5,363 bases of DNA from Acidimicrobiia bacterium. GTDB taxonomy: Bacteria; Actinomycetota; Acidimicrobiia; IMCC26256; JAENVU01. Shown one piece after another: positions 1 to 5,363 of this stretch. The position numbers were made by a program, and so were the translations under genes. The stretch's first letter is position 1; every line of letters starts with the position of its first letter. The DNA lies in the NCBI GenBank assembly GCA_025357995.1, contig JANYLF010000275.1:1-5363 (forward strand), read 5' to 3'. The notes below the pieces were generated by a model, which worked only from the letters and a program-made list of their open reading frames with translations, had not been told where the DNA came from and did not search any database.

Positions 1-2
1 CG

Positions 3-380
3 ACGGCACGGGCGGGTGCGACCGAGTCGGCCCCGTTCTCGGCCGCCGAGCTCCTCGATGTCACCGAGTCCCCGACGCCGGTGGCTTCGCGGCCGGCCGA
101 GGCTCCTTTGGCCGCCCCGGCCCCGCACGTGCCGTCGCCGACGTACCAGCCGGTACCCGTGGCGGCCGCGGTGGTGGAGACGTTGCGTCCGGCGACGGAC
201 CCCGATGAGCTGGCGCGCGAACGCGCCGATCTCGCGTCGCGTGCCGGGCTGGTCGATCCAGGTCCCGGCCTCGTACCCGAGGCCGTGCCCAGCGGCGACG
301 AGCAGGATGCGCCGGAACGGGCCCAGATCGTCGTCGACCGAAGCGACCTGCTCCGGATGTTTTCCGGTCTGAAGGAATAA
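3..380 (+). CDS. C-terminal part of an unrecognised Ala/Pro-rich protein (5' end outside window)
   Basis: The frame is open from base 3 to the TAA at 378-380, giving 125 residues with no stop. Codons end mostly in G or C, as in the neighbouring genes. A GTG at 81 could be an internal start, but the reading continues upstream of it without change of character, so I treat the gene as cut by the window edge. The visible part is rich in Ala, Pro, Val and Glu and probably disordered for about the first 60 residues. A more charged, possibly helical stretch with DELARERADLASRAG follows, and the protein ends in IVVDRSDLLRMFSGLKE, which looks like a short amphipathic helix. No catalytic motif or membrane segment is visible. 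It lies 85 nt upstream of pilB on the same strand, so a pilus-related or regulatory role is possible, but I cannot assign one. Another frame open at 16-372 is Arg/Pro/Ser-rich and looks like a shadow. Confidence 0.6.
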   Translation, partial: TARAGATESAPFSAAELLDVTESPTPVASRPAEAPLAAPAPHVPSPTYQPVPVAAAVVETLRPATDPDELARERADLASRAGLVDPGPGLVPEAVPSGDEQDAPERAQIVVDRSDLLRMFSGLKE

Positions 381-453
381 GGAATAGGGCACTTCAGACG
401 CGGGCAGGTTGTGCCGATACGCACGAAATCCCGCGTTCTTGGTAGTCAGTGGT

Positions 454-460
454 GGAGGAG
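454..460 (+). promoter_or_regulatory. Ribosome binding site of pilB
   Basis: GGAGGAG lies 5 nt before the GTG at 466. It is a near-perfect Shine-Dalgarno sequence and decides the start of pilB. The in-frame ATG at 409 would add 19 residues (MCRYARNPAF and onward) that do not resemble the start of a PilB and would place this site inside the coding sequence. Confidence 0.85.
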
Positions 461-465
461 GCCGC

Positions 466-2145
466 GTGTCGAATGGTGCCCAACTCGGCACCTTGCTGCT
501 TCAACAAGGCCTGATCACTCAGGCCGATCTCGACGCGGCGCTGGTCGCGAACGAGAAGAACGGCAAGCCCGTTAGTCGCATTCTCATCGAACTCGGTCGG
601 ATCTCCGAATCCGATCTCGTTCGCACGCTCGCGCAGCAGGTGGGCCTCGGCTTCGTCGACCTCGACGAGATGAGCATCGACACGTCGGTGACGTTGTTGG
701 TGCCCGAGTCGTTGGTCCGGCGCTACCAAGCCATTCCGATCCAATGGGACGCGCAAGGTCGGCTCGTGGTCACCATGGCCGACCCGTCGAACGTGTTCGC
801 GGCCGACGACATCCGCGCCATGACCGGCGCGGAAGTGGTCACGGTCGTGTCGCCTCCGAGTCAGGTTGCGCAGCTCATCGACAAGGTGCACCGCCTTGAC
901 GGCGAAGTGGACACGATGGCCCAAGAGGCGGCGACGGAGTTCGCGGACATCATCGATTCGTCCAAGATCGACGAACTGATCGAAGACGCGCCGATCGTGA
1001 AGTTCGTGAACCTCGTGATCACCCAAGCGGTCGCGGACCGAGCGTCGGACATCCATATCGAGCCGTGCGAGCACGACCTACGGATCCGCTATCGCATCGA
1101 CGGTGTCTTGCACGAGGCCATGCATTCGCCGAAGGCAATCCAGGCCGGCGTGATCAGCCGACTCAAGGTCATGGCCGACATCAACATTGCGGAACGGCGC
1201 GTCCCCCAAGATGGTCGGATCTCGGCCCGGGTCGGGGGCCAGGAAGTCGACCTCCGCGTCGCCACCCTCCCGACCGTGTACGGCGAGAAGGTCGTGATGC
1301 GGATTCTGGACAAGAGCCAGGCCCTCTTGACCCTCGACGACCAAGGGTTTCTCCCCGACGTCCTCAGCCGGTACGAGTCGTCGTACTCGAAGCCTTACGG
1401 CACGATCATGGTGACGGGACCCACCGGTTCGGGGAAGTCGACCACGCTGTACGCGACGCTCAACATCCTGAACCAGGTCGATCGCAACATCATCACGGTG
1501 GAGGACCCCGTCGAGTATCGCCTCGCCGGCATCAACCAGGTCCAGATCCACTCCAAGGCCGGTCTGAGCTTCGCGGCGGCGCTCCGATCGATCCTGCGTT
1601 GCGACCCCGACATCGTGCTGGTCGGTGAGATCCGAGACAAGGAGACCGCGACAATCGCGATCGAGGCCGCCCTGACCGGCCACTTGGTGTTGACGACGTT
1701 GCACACGAACGACGCCGCGTCCACGCCCCAACGCCTCGTCGAGATGGGGGTGGAGCCGTTCCTCGTGACCAGCGCGCTCACGTGCGTGTTGGCCCAACGG
1801 CTGGCTCGGCGCCTGTGCGTGCACTGCGCGGAGCCGTACCAGCCCGGCGAACCCGAGCTGGTCGAGGCGGGGTGGCCGATGGACTCCACCACCGAGTGGC
1901 CCACGCTCTATCGCGCGGTCGGGTGCAACGCCTGCGGACGAACTGGATATAAAGGACGGTTCGCCCTGCACGAGGTCCTTTCGGTCACCGAAGAGGTGGA
2001 ACGGCTCATTATCGAGCGTCGATCGACCGAAGACGTGAAGAAGGCGGCAGTCATGCAGGGAATGGTCCCGCTTCGCGGCGACGGGTTCCGGAAAGTGGCT
2101 GCCGGTATGACGAGTTTGGAAGAGGTGTTTCGAGTTGTCGCCTGA
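466..2145 (+). CDS. pilB: PilB/GspE-family type IV pilus assembly ATPase
   Basis: This is the cytoplasmic hexameric ATPase that powers pilin polymerisation at the base of a type IV pilus. The GTG start at 466 gives 559 residues, normal for PilB. Residues 6-66 form an MshEN (T2SSE_N) domain, with the two-part pattern QLGxxL...G and L...G...LVRTLAQQ. A linker leads to the second N-terminal domain at about 175-290 (ASDIHIEP, RYRIDG). The motor core has Walker A GPTGSGKS at 318-325, an Asp box ITVEDPVEY at 343-351, Walker B (DPDIVLVGEIRD) at 380-391 and a His box TGHLVLTTLHTND at 404-416. A zinc-type tetracysteine site follows: C451xxC454 and C487xxC490, then GYKGR. This tetracysteine site distinguishes PilB/GspE from PilT. 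The 3' end overlaps pilT by 11 nt, so the two are probably coupled. The N-terminal domain departs from the c-di-GMP-binding consensus (see findings). GspE of a type II secretion system is an alternative, but the adjacent pilT argues for a pilus. Confidence 0.95.
   Translation: MSNGAQLGTLLLQQGLITQADLDAALVANEKNGKPVSRILIELGRISESDLVRTLAQQVGLGFVDLDEMSIDTSVTLLVPESLVRRYQAIPIQWDAQGRLVVTMADPSNVFAADDIRAMTGAEVVTVVSPPSQVAQLIDKVHRLDGEVDTMAQEAATEFADIIDSSKIDELIEDAPIVKFVNLVITQAVADRASDIHIEPCEHDLRIRYRIDGVLHEAMHSPKAIQAGVISRLKVMADINIAERRVPQDGRISARVGGQEVDLRVATLPTVYGEKVVMRILDKSQALLTLDDQGFLPDVLSRYESSYSKPYGTIMVTGPTGSGKSTTLYATLNILNQVDRNIITVEDPVEYRLAGINQVQIHSKAGLSFAAALRSILRCDPDIVLVGEIRDKETATIAIEAALTGHLVLTTLHTNDAASTPQRLVEMGVEPFLVTSALTCVLAQRLARRLCVHCAEPYQPGEPELVEAGWPMDSTTEWPTLYRAVGCNACGRTGYKGRFALHEVLSVTEEVERLIIERRSTEDVKKAAVMQGMVPLRGDGFRKVAAGMTSLEEVFRVVA
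2118..2125 (+). promoter_or_regulatory. Ribosome binding site of pilT, inside the end of pilB
   Basis: GGAAGAGG ends 9 nt before the TTG at 2135 and lies within the last codons of pilB. It supports the TTG start and the 11-nt overlap. The next in-frame start, GTG at 2222, would remove the first helix of the PilT N-terminal domain just before MGASDLHLKVG. Confidence 0.65.
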
Positions 2146-3265
2146 CCGCAGAGCCGAAGATCGCGGAGAGCCGGACCGCAGGAAGCCCATCGACGGGCAC
2201 GCGCACGAGTTGCTCGCGCGCGTGATCGAGATGGGTGCGTCGGACCTCCACCTGAAGGTCGGCCGTGCCGCGACGATGCGCGTCGATGGGCGCCTCGAGT
2301 TGGTTGCGGGACCACCGATGACCGACGACGACGTTGCCGCGTTCGTCGAAGACATCATGCCGGAGTACCGGCGCGAAGCGTTCACGTCGCGCGGCGAGGT
2401 TGACTTCGCGTACGAGGCGGACGACATCGGCCGATTCCGGGTGAACGTGTATCGCCAGCAAGGATCGGTCGCGCTCGCGATTCGGTACGTGCTCCCGACG
2501 GTCCCGTCGCTCGCCGAGCTCGGTATCCCGCCCGTGGCGACGCGGCTCTCGGAGCAGACCGACGGTCTCATTCTGGTGACGGGCTCGACCGGCTCCGGGA
2601 AGACCACGACGCTGGCATCGATGATCGACCACATCAATCACAGCCGCGACGCGCATATCGTGACGATCGAAGACCCAGTCGAGATTCGCCACCAAGACGA
2701 TCGCTGCTTGATCAGCCAACGCGAGATCGGCGCGGACACGGAGAACTTCCGCAGCGCGATGAAGATGGTGTTGCGCCAGGATCCCGATGTGATCCTCGTA
2801 GGTGAGATGCGCGACGCGGAAACGGTGTGGGCCGCGATCTCCGCGGCGGAGACCGGTCACCTCGTCCTGGCGACGCTGCACACGGTGACCGCGACGGAAA
2901 CGATCAACCGCGTGCTCGACTTCTTCCCCGCGTCGCAACACGGTCAGGTGCGCAGCTCGCTCGCCGGTGCGATCCGCGGCATCATCGGGCAGCGGCTCGT
3001 TCCTCGGGCCGATCTCGTCGGTCGGGTGCCGATCGTCGAGACCATGGTGGCCACCGGCCGCGTCTTCGACCGGATCATCGATCCCGAGCGCACCCACGAG
3101 CTCGAAGATGTGATTCGCGAGGGTGCCTACTACGGCATGCAGCTGTTCGACCAGCACGCGCTGGCGCTCTACCAGGCGGGCGTGATCACCCGTCAGGTCG
3201 CACTCTCGGCCGCGACTCGACCCCACGATCTCGCGCTCATGATGTCACAGGAGCAAGCGGCGTAG
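2135..3265 (+). CDS. pilT: PilT-type twitching motility / pilus retraction ATPase
   Basis: The product is a hexameric ATPase that drives pilus depolymerisation and retraction. From the TTG start it has 376 residues, slightly longer than a typical PilT because of a charged N-terminal tail of about 20 residues (Arg, Asp, Glu). The N-terminal PAS-like domain starts at about 21 with the PilT signature MGASDLHLKVG at 33-43. The core has Walker A GSTGSGKT at 150-157, an Asp box IVTIEDPVE at 175-183, CLISQREIG at 191-199, Walker B (DPDVILVGEMRD) at 216-227 and a His box TGHLVLATLHT at 240-250. AIRGIIGQRLVPR at 279-291 and GMQLFDQ at 334-340 are also typical of PilT. The cysteine pairs of PilB are absent, as expected. 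The C-terminal region matching the AIRNLIRE motif of PilT reads RVFDRIID (309-316), a marked departure. PilU-like or other PilT paralogues remain possible. It shares its transcription unit with pilB. Confidence 0.94.
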   Translation: MSPDRRAEDRGEPDRRKPIDGHAHELLARVIEMGASDLHLKVGRAATMRVDGRLELVAGPPMTDDDVAAFVEDIMPEYRREAFTSRGEVDFAYEADDIGRFRVNVYRQQGSVALAIRYVLPTVPSLAELGIPPVATRLSEQTDGLILVTGSTGSGKTTTLASMIDHINHSRDAHIVTIEDPVEIRHQDDRCLISQREIGADTENFRSAMKMVLRQDPDVILVGEMRDAETVWAAISAAETGHLVLATLHTVTATETINRVLDFFPASQHGQVRSSLAGAIRGIIGQRLVPRADLVGRVPIVETMVATGRVFDRIIDPERTHELEDVIREGAYYGMQLFDQHALALYQAGVITRQVALSAATRPHDLALMMSQEQAA

Positions 3266-3266
3266 A

Positions 3267-4388
3267 TCACACGGCGCTCGCTTCGGCGTCGACTTCGGCC
3301 AGCGATCGGCCGACGATCACCACCGCACGCAGCGTGGCGTCGGGATCGCGGACCGCGGCGCAGTGCAACACAAGGTCGTAGGAGGGCCCAGGTTCCGCGA
3401 CGCGCACGATGGTGTCGACGAAGTCGAGGTCTCCATCCGCGAGGGGCGCGAGTGGAAACTCGCGCTCGATTGCCTCGGCGTTTCCGGTGAGTTCGGCGAA
3501 GGCCGCGTTGGCCGCAAGGACATGAGCGTCGGAATCGAGCACTGCGATCGGCATGGATTCCGCGTCCACGAGCGAGTCCAACTCCGCTCGTGATGGGGGA
3601 CTGGCGCTGCCCCACGACCCGAGCTGTCGGGCGACGATCACACGCGTCCGGCGGGCGAGCACGCTGGCGCGGGCCCGCGCCACGATCGTGCCGACGAGTT
3701 CTCCGATCTCCCCGGCCCGTTGCTCGTCCGTGGGCCGGAACGGTCGTCCGGGATGGTCGCGCAAGAGGGCCACGGCGCCGATGGGAATGCCGTCGGCGAG
3801 TACCGGTGCCGCGACGAGGCTGAACAGACCAATCTCGTCCAGGTATTGATGGAGATCGTGGGGAACCTGGCGGCGTAACCAATCCTGGGCCACGTGCGGG
3901 ACGAGCAGCGTCTCGCCGGAGCGGAACGCGCGGATGAGCGGACCATCCGTGTTGGGCCACTCGCGGGCTCTCGCGGCCGCGAGGATGCCGAGCAGCGACA
4001 CGCGGGTTGGAACAGGGTCGAAGTAGGTCACGACCTCGGGATCCGTACGGAGAAGATTCGCGATGAATATCAGCGAGAGGTCGCCCGACGTCTCCGCGAC
4101 GCGACGCGCGGCGTGAATCACCGCGGGCTCGACGTCGAGGAGCGGGAGACGCGAGAACTGGTGCAGCCAGTCGCGCACGTCGGACACGACGCTCGGCGTT
4201 TCGTCCTCCGTGCGTGCGGTGAGATCGCGGGCAACGTTCCGACGGGCCGCGTGGAGTCGCTCGATTGCGGCCTCCGAGACCTCGTATCGAGATCCAACCC
4301 GCACGGCGACCAGGTCGCCGGACCGTACCCACTTGTACGCCGTTTGGTAATGGACGCCGAGCCGCTGGGCCGCGGCCTTGAGGTTCAC
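3267..4388 (-). CDS. One-component regulator: excisionase-type HTH, GAF and PAS-like domains
   Basis: This is probably a DNA-binding regulator that senses a small ligand or redox signal; neither the targets nor the signal are known. The GTG at 4386-4388 gives 373 residues and is the only plausible start: it has a GGAG 5 nt upstream, no ATG, GTG or TTG occurs in frame between it and the stop of the upstream gene, and translation begins right at the DNA-binding domain. Residues 1-50 are a MerR/excisionase-like winged HTH (HTH_17), with NLKAAAQRLGVHYQTAYKWV, then SGDLVAVRVGSRYEVSEAAI. Residues about 85-240 resemble a GAF domain, with the core SLVAAPVLADGIPIGAVALL at 190-209. Residues about 268-362 resemble a PAS domain (PIAVLDSDAHVLAANAAFAE at 280-299). 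No GGDEF, EAL, kinase or transmembrane region is present. It lies downstream of a pilB-type gene on the same strand and converges on pilT. The HTH and GAF calls are firm; the PAS call is less so. Confidence 0.85.
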   Translation of the reverse strand: MNLKAAAQRLGVHYQTAYKWVRSGDLVAVRVGSRYEVSEAAIERLHAARRNVARDLTARTEDETPSVVSDVRDWLHQFSRLPLLDVEPAVIHAARRVAETSGDLSLIFIANLLRTDPEVVTYFDPVPTRVSLLGILAAARAREWPNTDGPLIRAFRSGETLLVPHVAQDWLRRQVPHDLHQYLDEIGLFSLVAAPVLADGIPIGAVALLRDHPGRPFRPTDEQRAGEIGELVGTIVARARASVLARRTRVIVARQLGSWGSASPPSRAELDSLVDAESMPIAVLDSDAHVLAANAAFAELTGNAEAIEREFPLAPLADGDLDFVDTIVRVAEPGPSYDLVLHCAAVRDPDATLRAVVIVGRSLAEVDAEASAV

Positions 4389-4393
4389 TTCGA

Positions 4394-4399
4394 CTCCGG
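4394..4399 (-). promoter_or_regulatory. Ribosome binding site of the HTH-GAF-PAS regulator
   Basis: On the minus strand CCGGAG ends 5 nt before the GTG at 4388. It supports this start over reading through from further upstream, where the same frame runs antisense-like through the second pilB gene. Confidence 0.65.
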
Positions 4400-4401
4400 A
4401 T

Positions 4402-4439
4402 CCGACCCTGCTGTCGGTGTTCTGCCTATCGCCGACCCT
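4402..4439 (-). repeat. Paired direct repeat and small hairpin upstream of the regulator
   Basis: The minus-strand octamer AGGGTCGG occurs at 4432-4439 and again at 4402-4409, exactly 30 bp apart, close to three helical turns. The second copy also forms the right arm of a 5-bp inverted repeat, CCGAC (4413-4417 on the minus strand) and GTCGG (4402-4406), with a 6-nt loop, directly before the ribosome binding site. It could be an operator or a translation-affecting hairpin, but repeats this short can arise by chance in GC-rich DNA. Confidence 0.25.
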
Positions 4440-4513
4440 ACGACAAATGCCGGCCGGATGCTGGTCGGAGTGGAGATGATCGGTGTTTGTTGTCGCGTGG
4501 CTCCGGCCGAGAG

Positions 4514-5363
4514 TCAGGAAAGTACGCGGAGAAGCTCGTCGGGGCCGAACGTGCCCTCGCGAACTCGACGGGCGCCGGCGACGCGCAGTGTGCGCATTCC
4601 CGCCTCGACCGCAACGTTCTGGATCTCGGGACCGGCCGCACGGTGTGCGATCAGTGCGCGGATGTCGTCGGACATCGTCATCACTTCGTACACGGCGAGG
4701 CGGCCCTTGTATCCGGTGTTCGCACACGCGGCGCAGCCGACCGGTCGACCGACCTCGGTCGGCAGTTCCTGGTCGGGGAGTGCGATCAGTTCGAGCTCGT
4801 CTTCGGTCGGTGCCGTCGACTCCTTGCACACCGTGCAGAGGCGACGGGCGAGTCGCTGCGAGACCACACACTGCAGTGACGACGTGACGAGGTATGGCTC
4901 CACACCCATCTCGATCAGCCGCACCGGAACGGTCGCGGCGCTCAACGTGTGAATGGTGCTCAGCACCAAGTGGCCGGTGAGTGCGGCCTCGGCCGCGATG
5001 AGCGCGGTCTCCGAGTCGCGGATCTCGCCGACGAGGATCACATCGGGGTCGGCGCGCAGGATCGAACGCAGCGCGCCGGCGAACCCGACGGTGCCGCGTC
5101 GACCGACCTGCATCTGCTTGATCCCGTCCATGTGGTACTCGACCGGGTCTTCCACGCTCACGATGCTGCGGGTCGGATCGTTGAGCTTCGCGAGCGTCGC
5201 GTACAGGGTTGAGGTCTTGCCCGAACCGGTCGGTCCCGCAGCCAGGATCGCTCCCTGCGATGCCCGGTACGAGGCCTCGTAGCGTTCGAGGTCGTCGGCC
5301 TCGAAGCCCAGTGCGGTGAGTTCGAGCACACCCTGAGACTTGTCGAGCAGTCGCAGCACGACG
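4514..5363 (-). CDS. pilB: Second PilB/GspE-type ATPase, C-terminal part (5' end outside window)
   Basis: This is a second secretion/assembly ATPase. The frame is open from the right edge to the TGA at 4514-4516, showing 282 residues. The GTG at 5357-5359 is an internal Val codon, since VVLRLLDKSQ matches VVMRILDKSQ in the first PilB, so the true start lies beyond the window. Numbered from the first visible residue: Walker A GPTGSGKT at 43-50, Asp box VSVEDPVEY at 68-76, Walker B (DPDVILVGEIRD) at 105-116, His box TGHLVLSTIHT at 129-139, and the tetracysteine zinc site C176xxC179 and C210xxC213 followed by GYKGR. These place it in the PilB/GspE group rather than PilT. It is clearly paralogous to the first PilB but well diverged, so not a recent duplication. 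In the His box, the usual Asn-Asp after HT is Leu-Ser. The HTH-GAF-PAS regulator follows after 125 nt on the same strand with no clear terminator between, so co-transcription is plausible. Its N-terminal domain cannot be seen. Confidence 0.93.
   Translation of the reverse strand, partial: VVLRLLDKSQGVLELTALGFEADDLERYEASYRASQGAILAAGPTGSGKTSTLYATLAKLNDPTRSIVSVEDPVEYHMDGIKQMQVGRRGTVGFAGALRSILRADPDVILVGEIRDSETALIAAEAALTGHLVLSTIHTLSAATVPVRLIEMGVEPYLVTSSLQCVVSQRLARRLCTVCKESTAPTEDELELIALPDQELPTEVGRPVGCAACANTGYKGRLAVYEVMTMSDDIRALIAHRAAGPEIQNVAVEAGMRTLRVAGARRVREGTFGPDELLRVLS

Noticed and set aside
393..421. Possible promoter for pilB, TTCAGA and GATACG with 17-bp spacing
   Set aside because: It matches 4 of 6 and 3 of 6 consensus positions only, which is no better than expected by chance.
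411..424. Small inverted repeat GTGC-N6-GCAC upstream of pilB, considered as a riboswitch or operator
   Set aside because: A 4-bp stem is too short, and the 85-nt gap shows no recognisable c-di-GMP riboswitch features.
409..465. ATG at 409 as the start of pilB
   Set aside because: The strong GGAGGAG is 5 nt before the GTG at 466, and the 19 extra residues do not look like a PilB N-terminus.
1078..2637. Long minus-strand open frame of 519 codons opposite pilB and pilT
   Set aside because: It lies entirely antisense to two genes with clear catalytic motifs, has low-complexity Arg/His/Asp-rich composition, and matches no family I know. Long antisense frames are expected in GC-rich coding DNA.
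2051..3226. Minus-strand open frame of 391 codons opposite pilT
   Set aside because: It mirrors the pilT codons, is rich in Arg, His and Asp, and has no motif of its own.
4389..4871. Upstream extension of the regulator by 161 codons
   Set aside because: The extension overlaps the second pilB in another frame, is Arg/Thr/Pro-rich low complexity, and is unnecessary because a GTG with a good ribosome binding site sits exactly at the HTH domain.
3894..4952. Plus-strand open frame of 352 codons across the regulator start, the gap and the second pilB
   Set aside because: It is antisense to two supported genes and its composition changes along its length with the genes it opposes, as a shadow frame does.

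Overview
The window is GC-rich, with strong G/C preference at third codon positions, GTG and TTG starts, and closely packed genes. This fits a high-GC Gram-positive bacterium. Two PilB-type ATPases, a PilT, and an excisionase-type HTH fused to a GAF domain together suggest an actinobacterium, perhaps of the Acidimicrobiia type. That taxonomic placement is inference. The content is part of a type IV pilus (T4P) motor locus.

Layout: (1) 3-380, plus strand, the 3' end of an Ala/Pro-rich protein that I do not recognise. (2) An 85-nt gap, then 466-2145, plus strand, a complete PilB/GspE assembly ATPase with an N-terminal MshEN-like domain. (3) 2135-3265, plus strand, a complete PilT retraction ATPase that overlaps pilB by 11 nt and is probably translationally coupled to it. 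(4) 3267-4388, minus strand, a complete 373-residue regulator with an N-terminal HTH_17/excisionase-like DNA-binding domain, a GAF domain and a PAS-like domain. It converges on pilT with one base between the stop codons. (5) 4514-5363, minus strand, the C-terminal part of a second PilB/GspE ATPase, running off the right edge. The 125-nt gap between this gene and the regulator holds two pairs of short direct repeats and a small hairpin.

How the genes fit together: PilB drives pilin polymerisation and PilT depolymerises the fibre. The second PilB-type enzyme, in a convergent transcription unit with its own one-component sensor, could power an alternative pilus or secretion machine, or replace PilB under other conditions. 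The points most worth a second look are the HTH-GAF-PAS regulator between two pilus ATPase units, the loss of consensus ligand residues in the MshEN domain of PilB, and the replacement of the AIRNLIRE motif in PilT. I see no RNA genes, CRISPR arrays, insertion sequences or phage genes.
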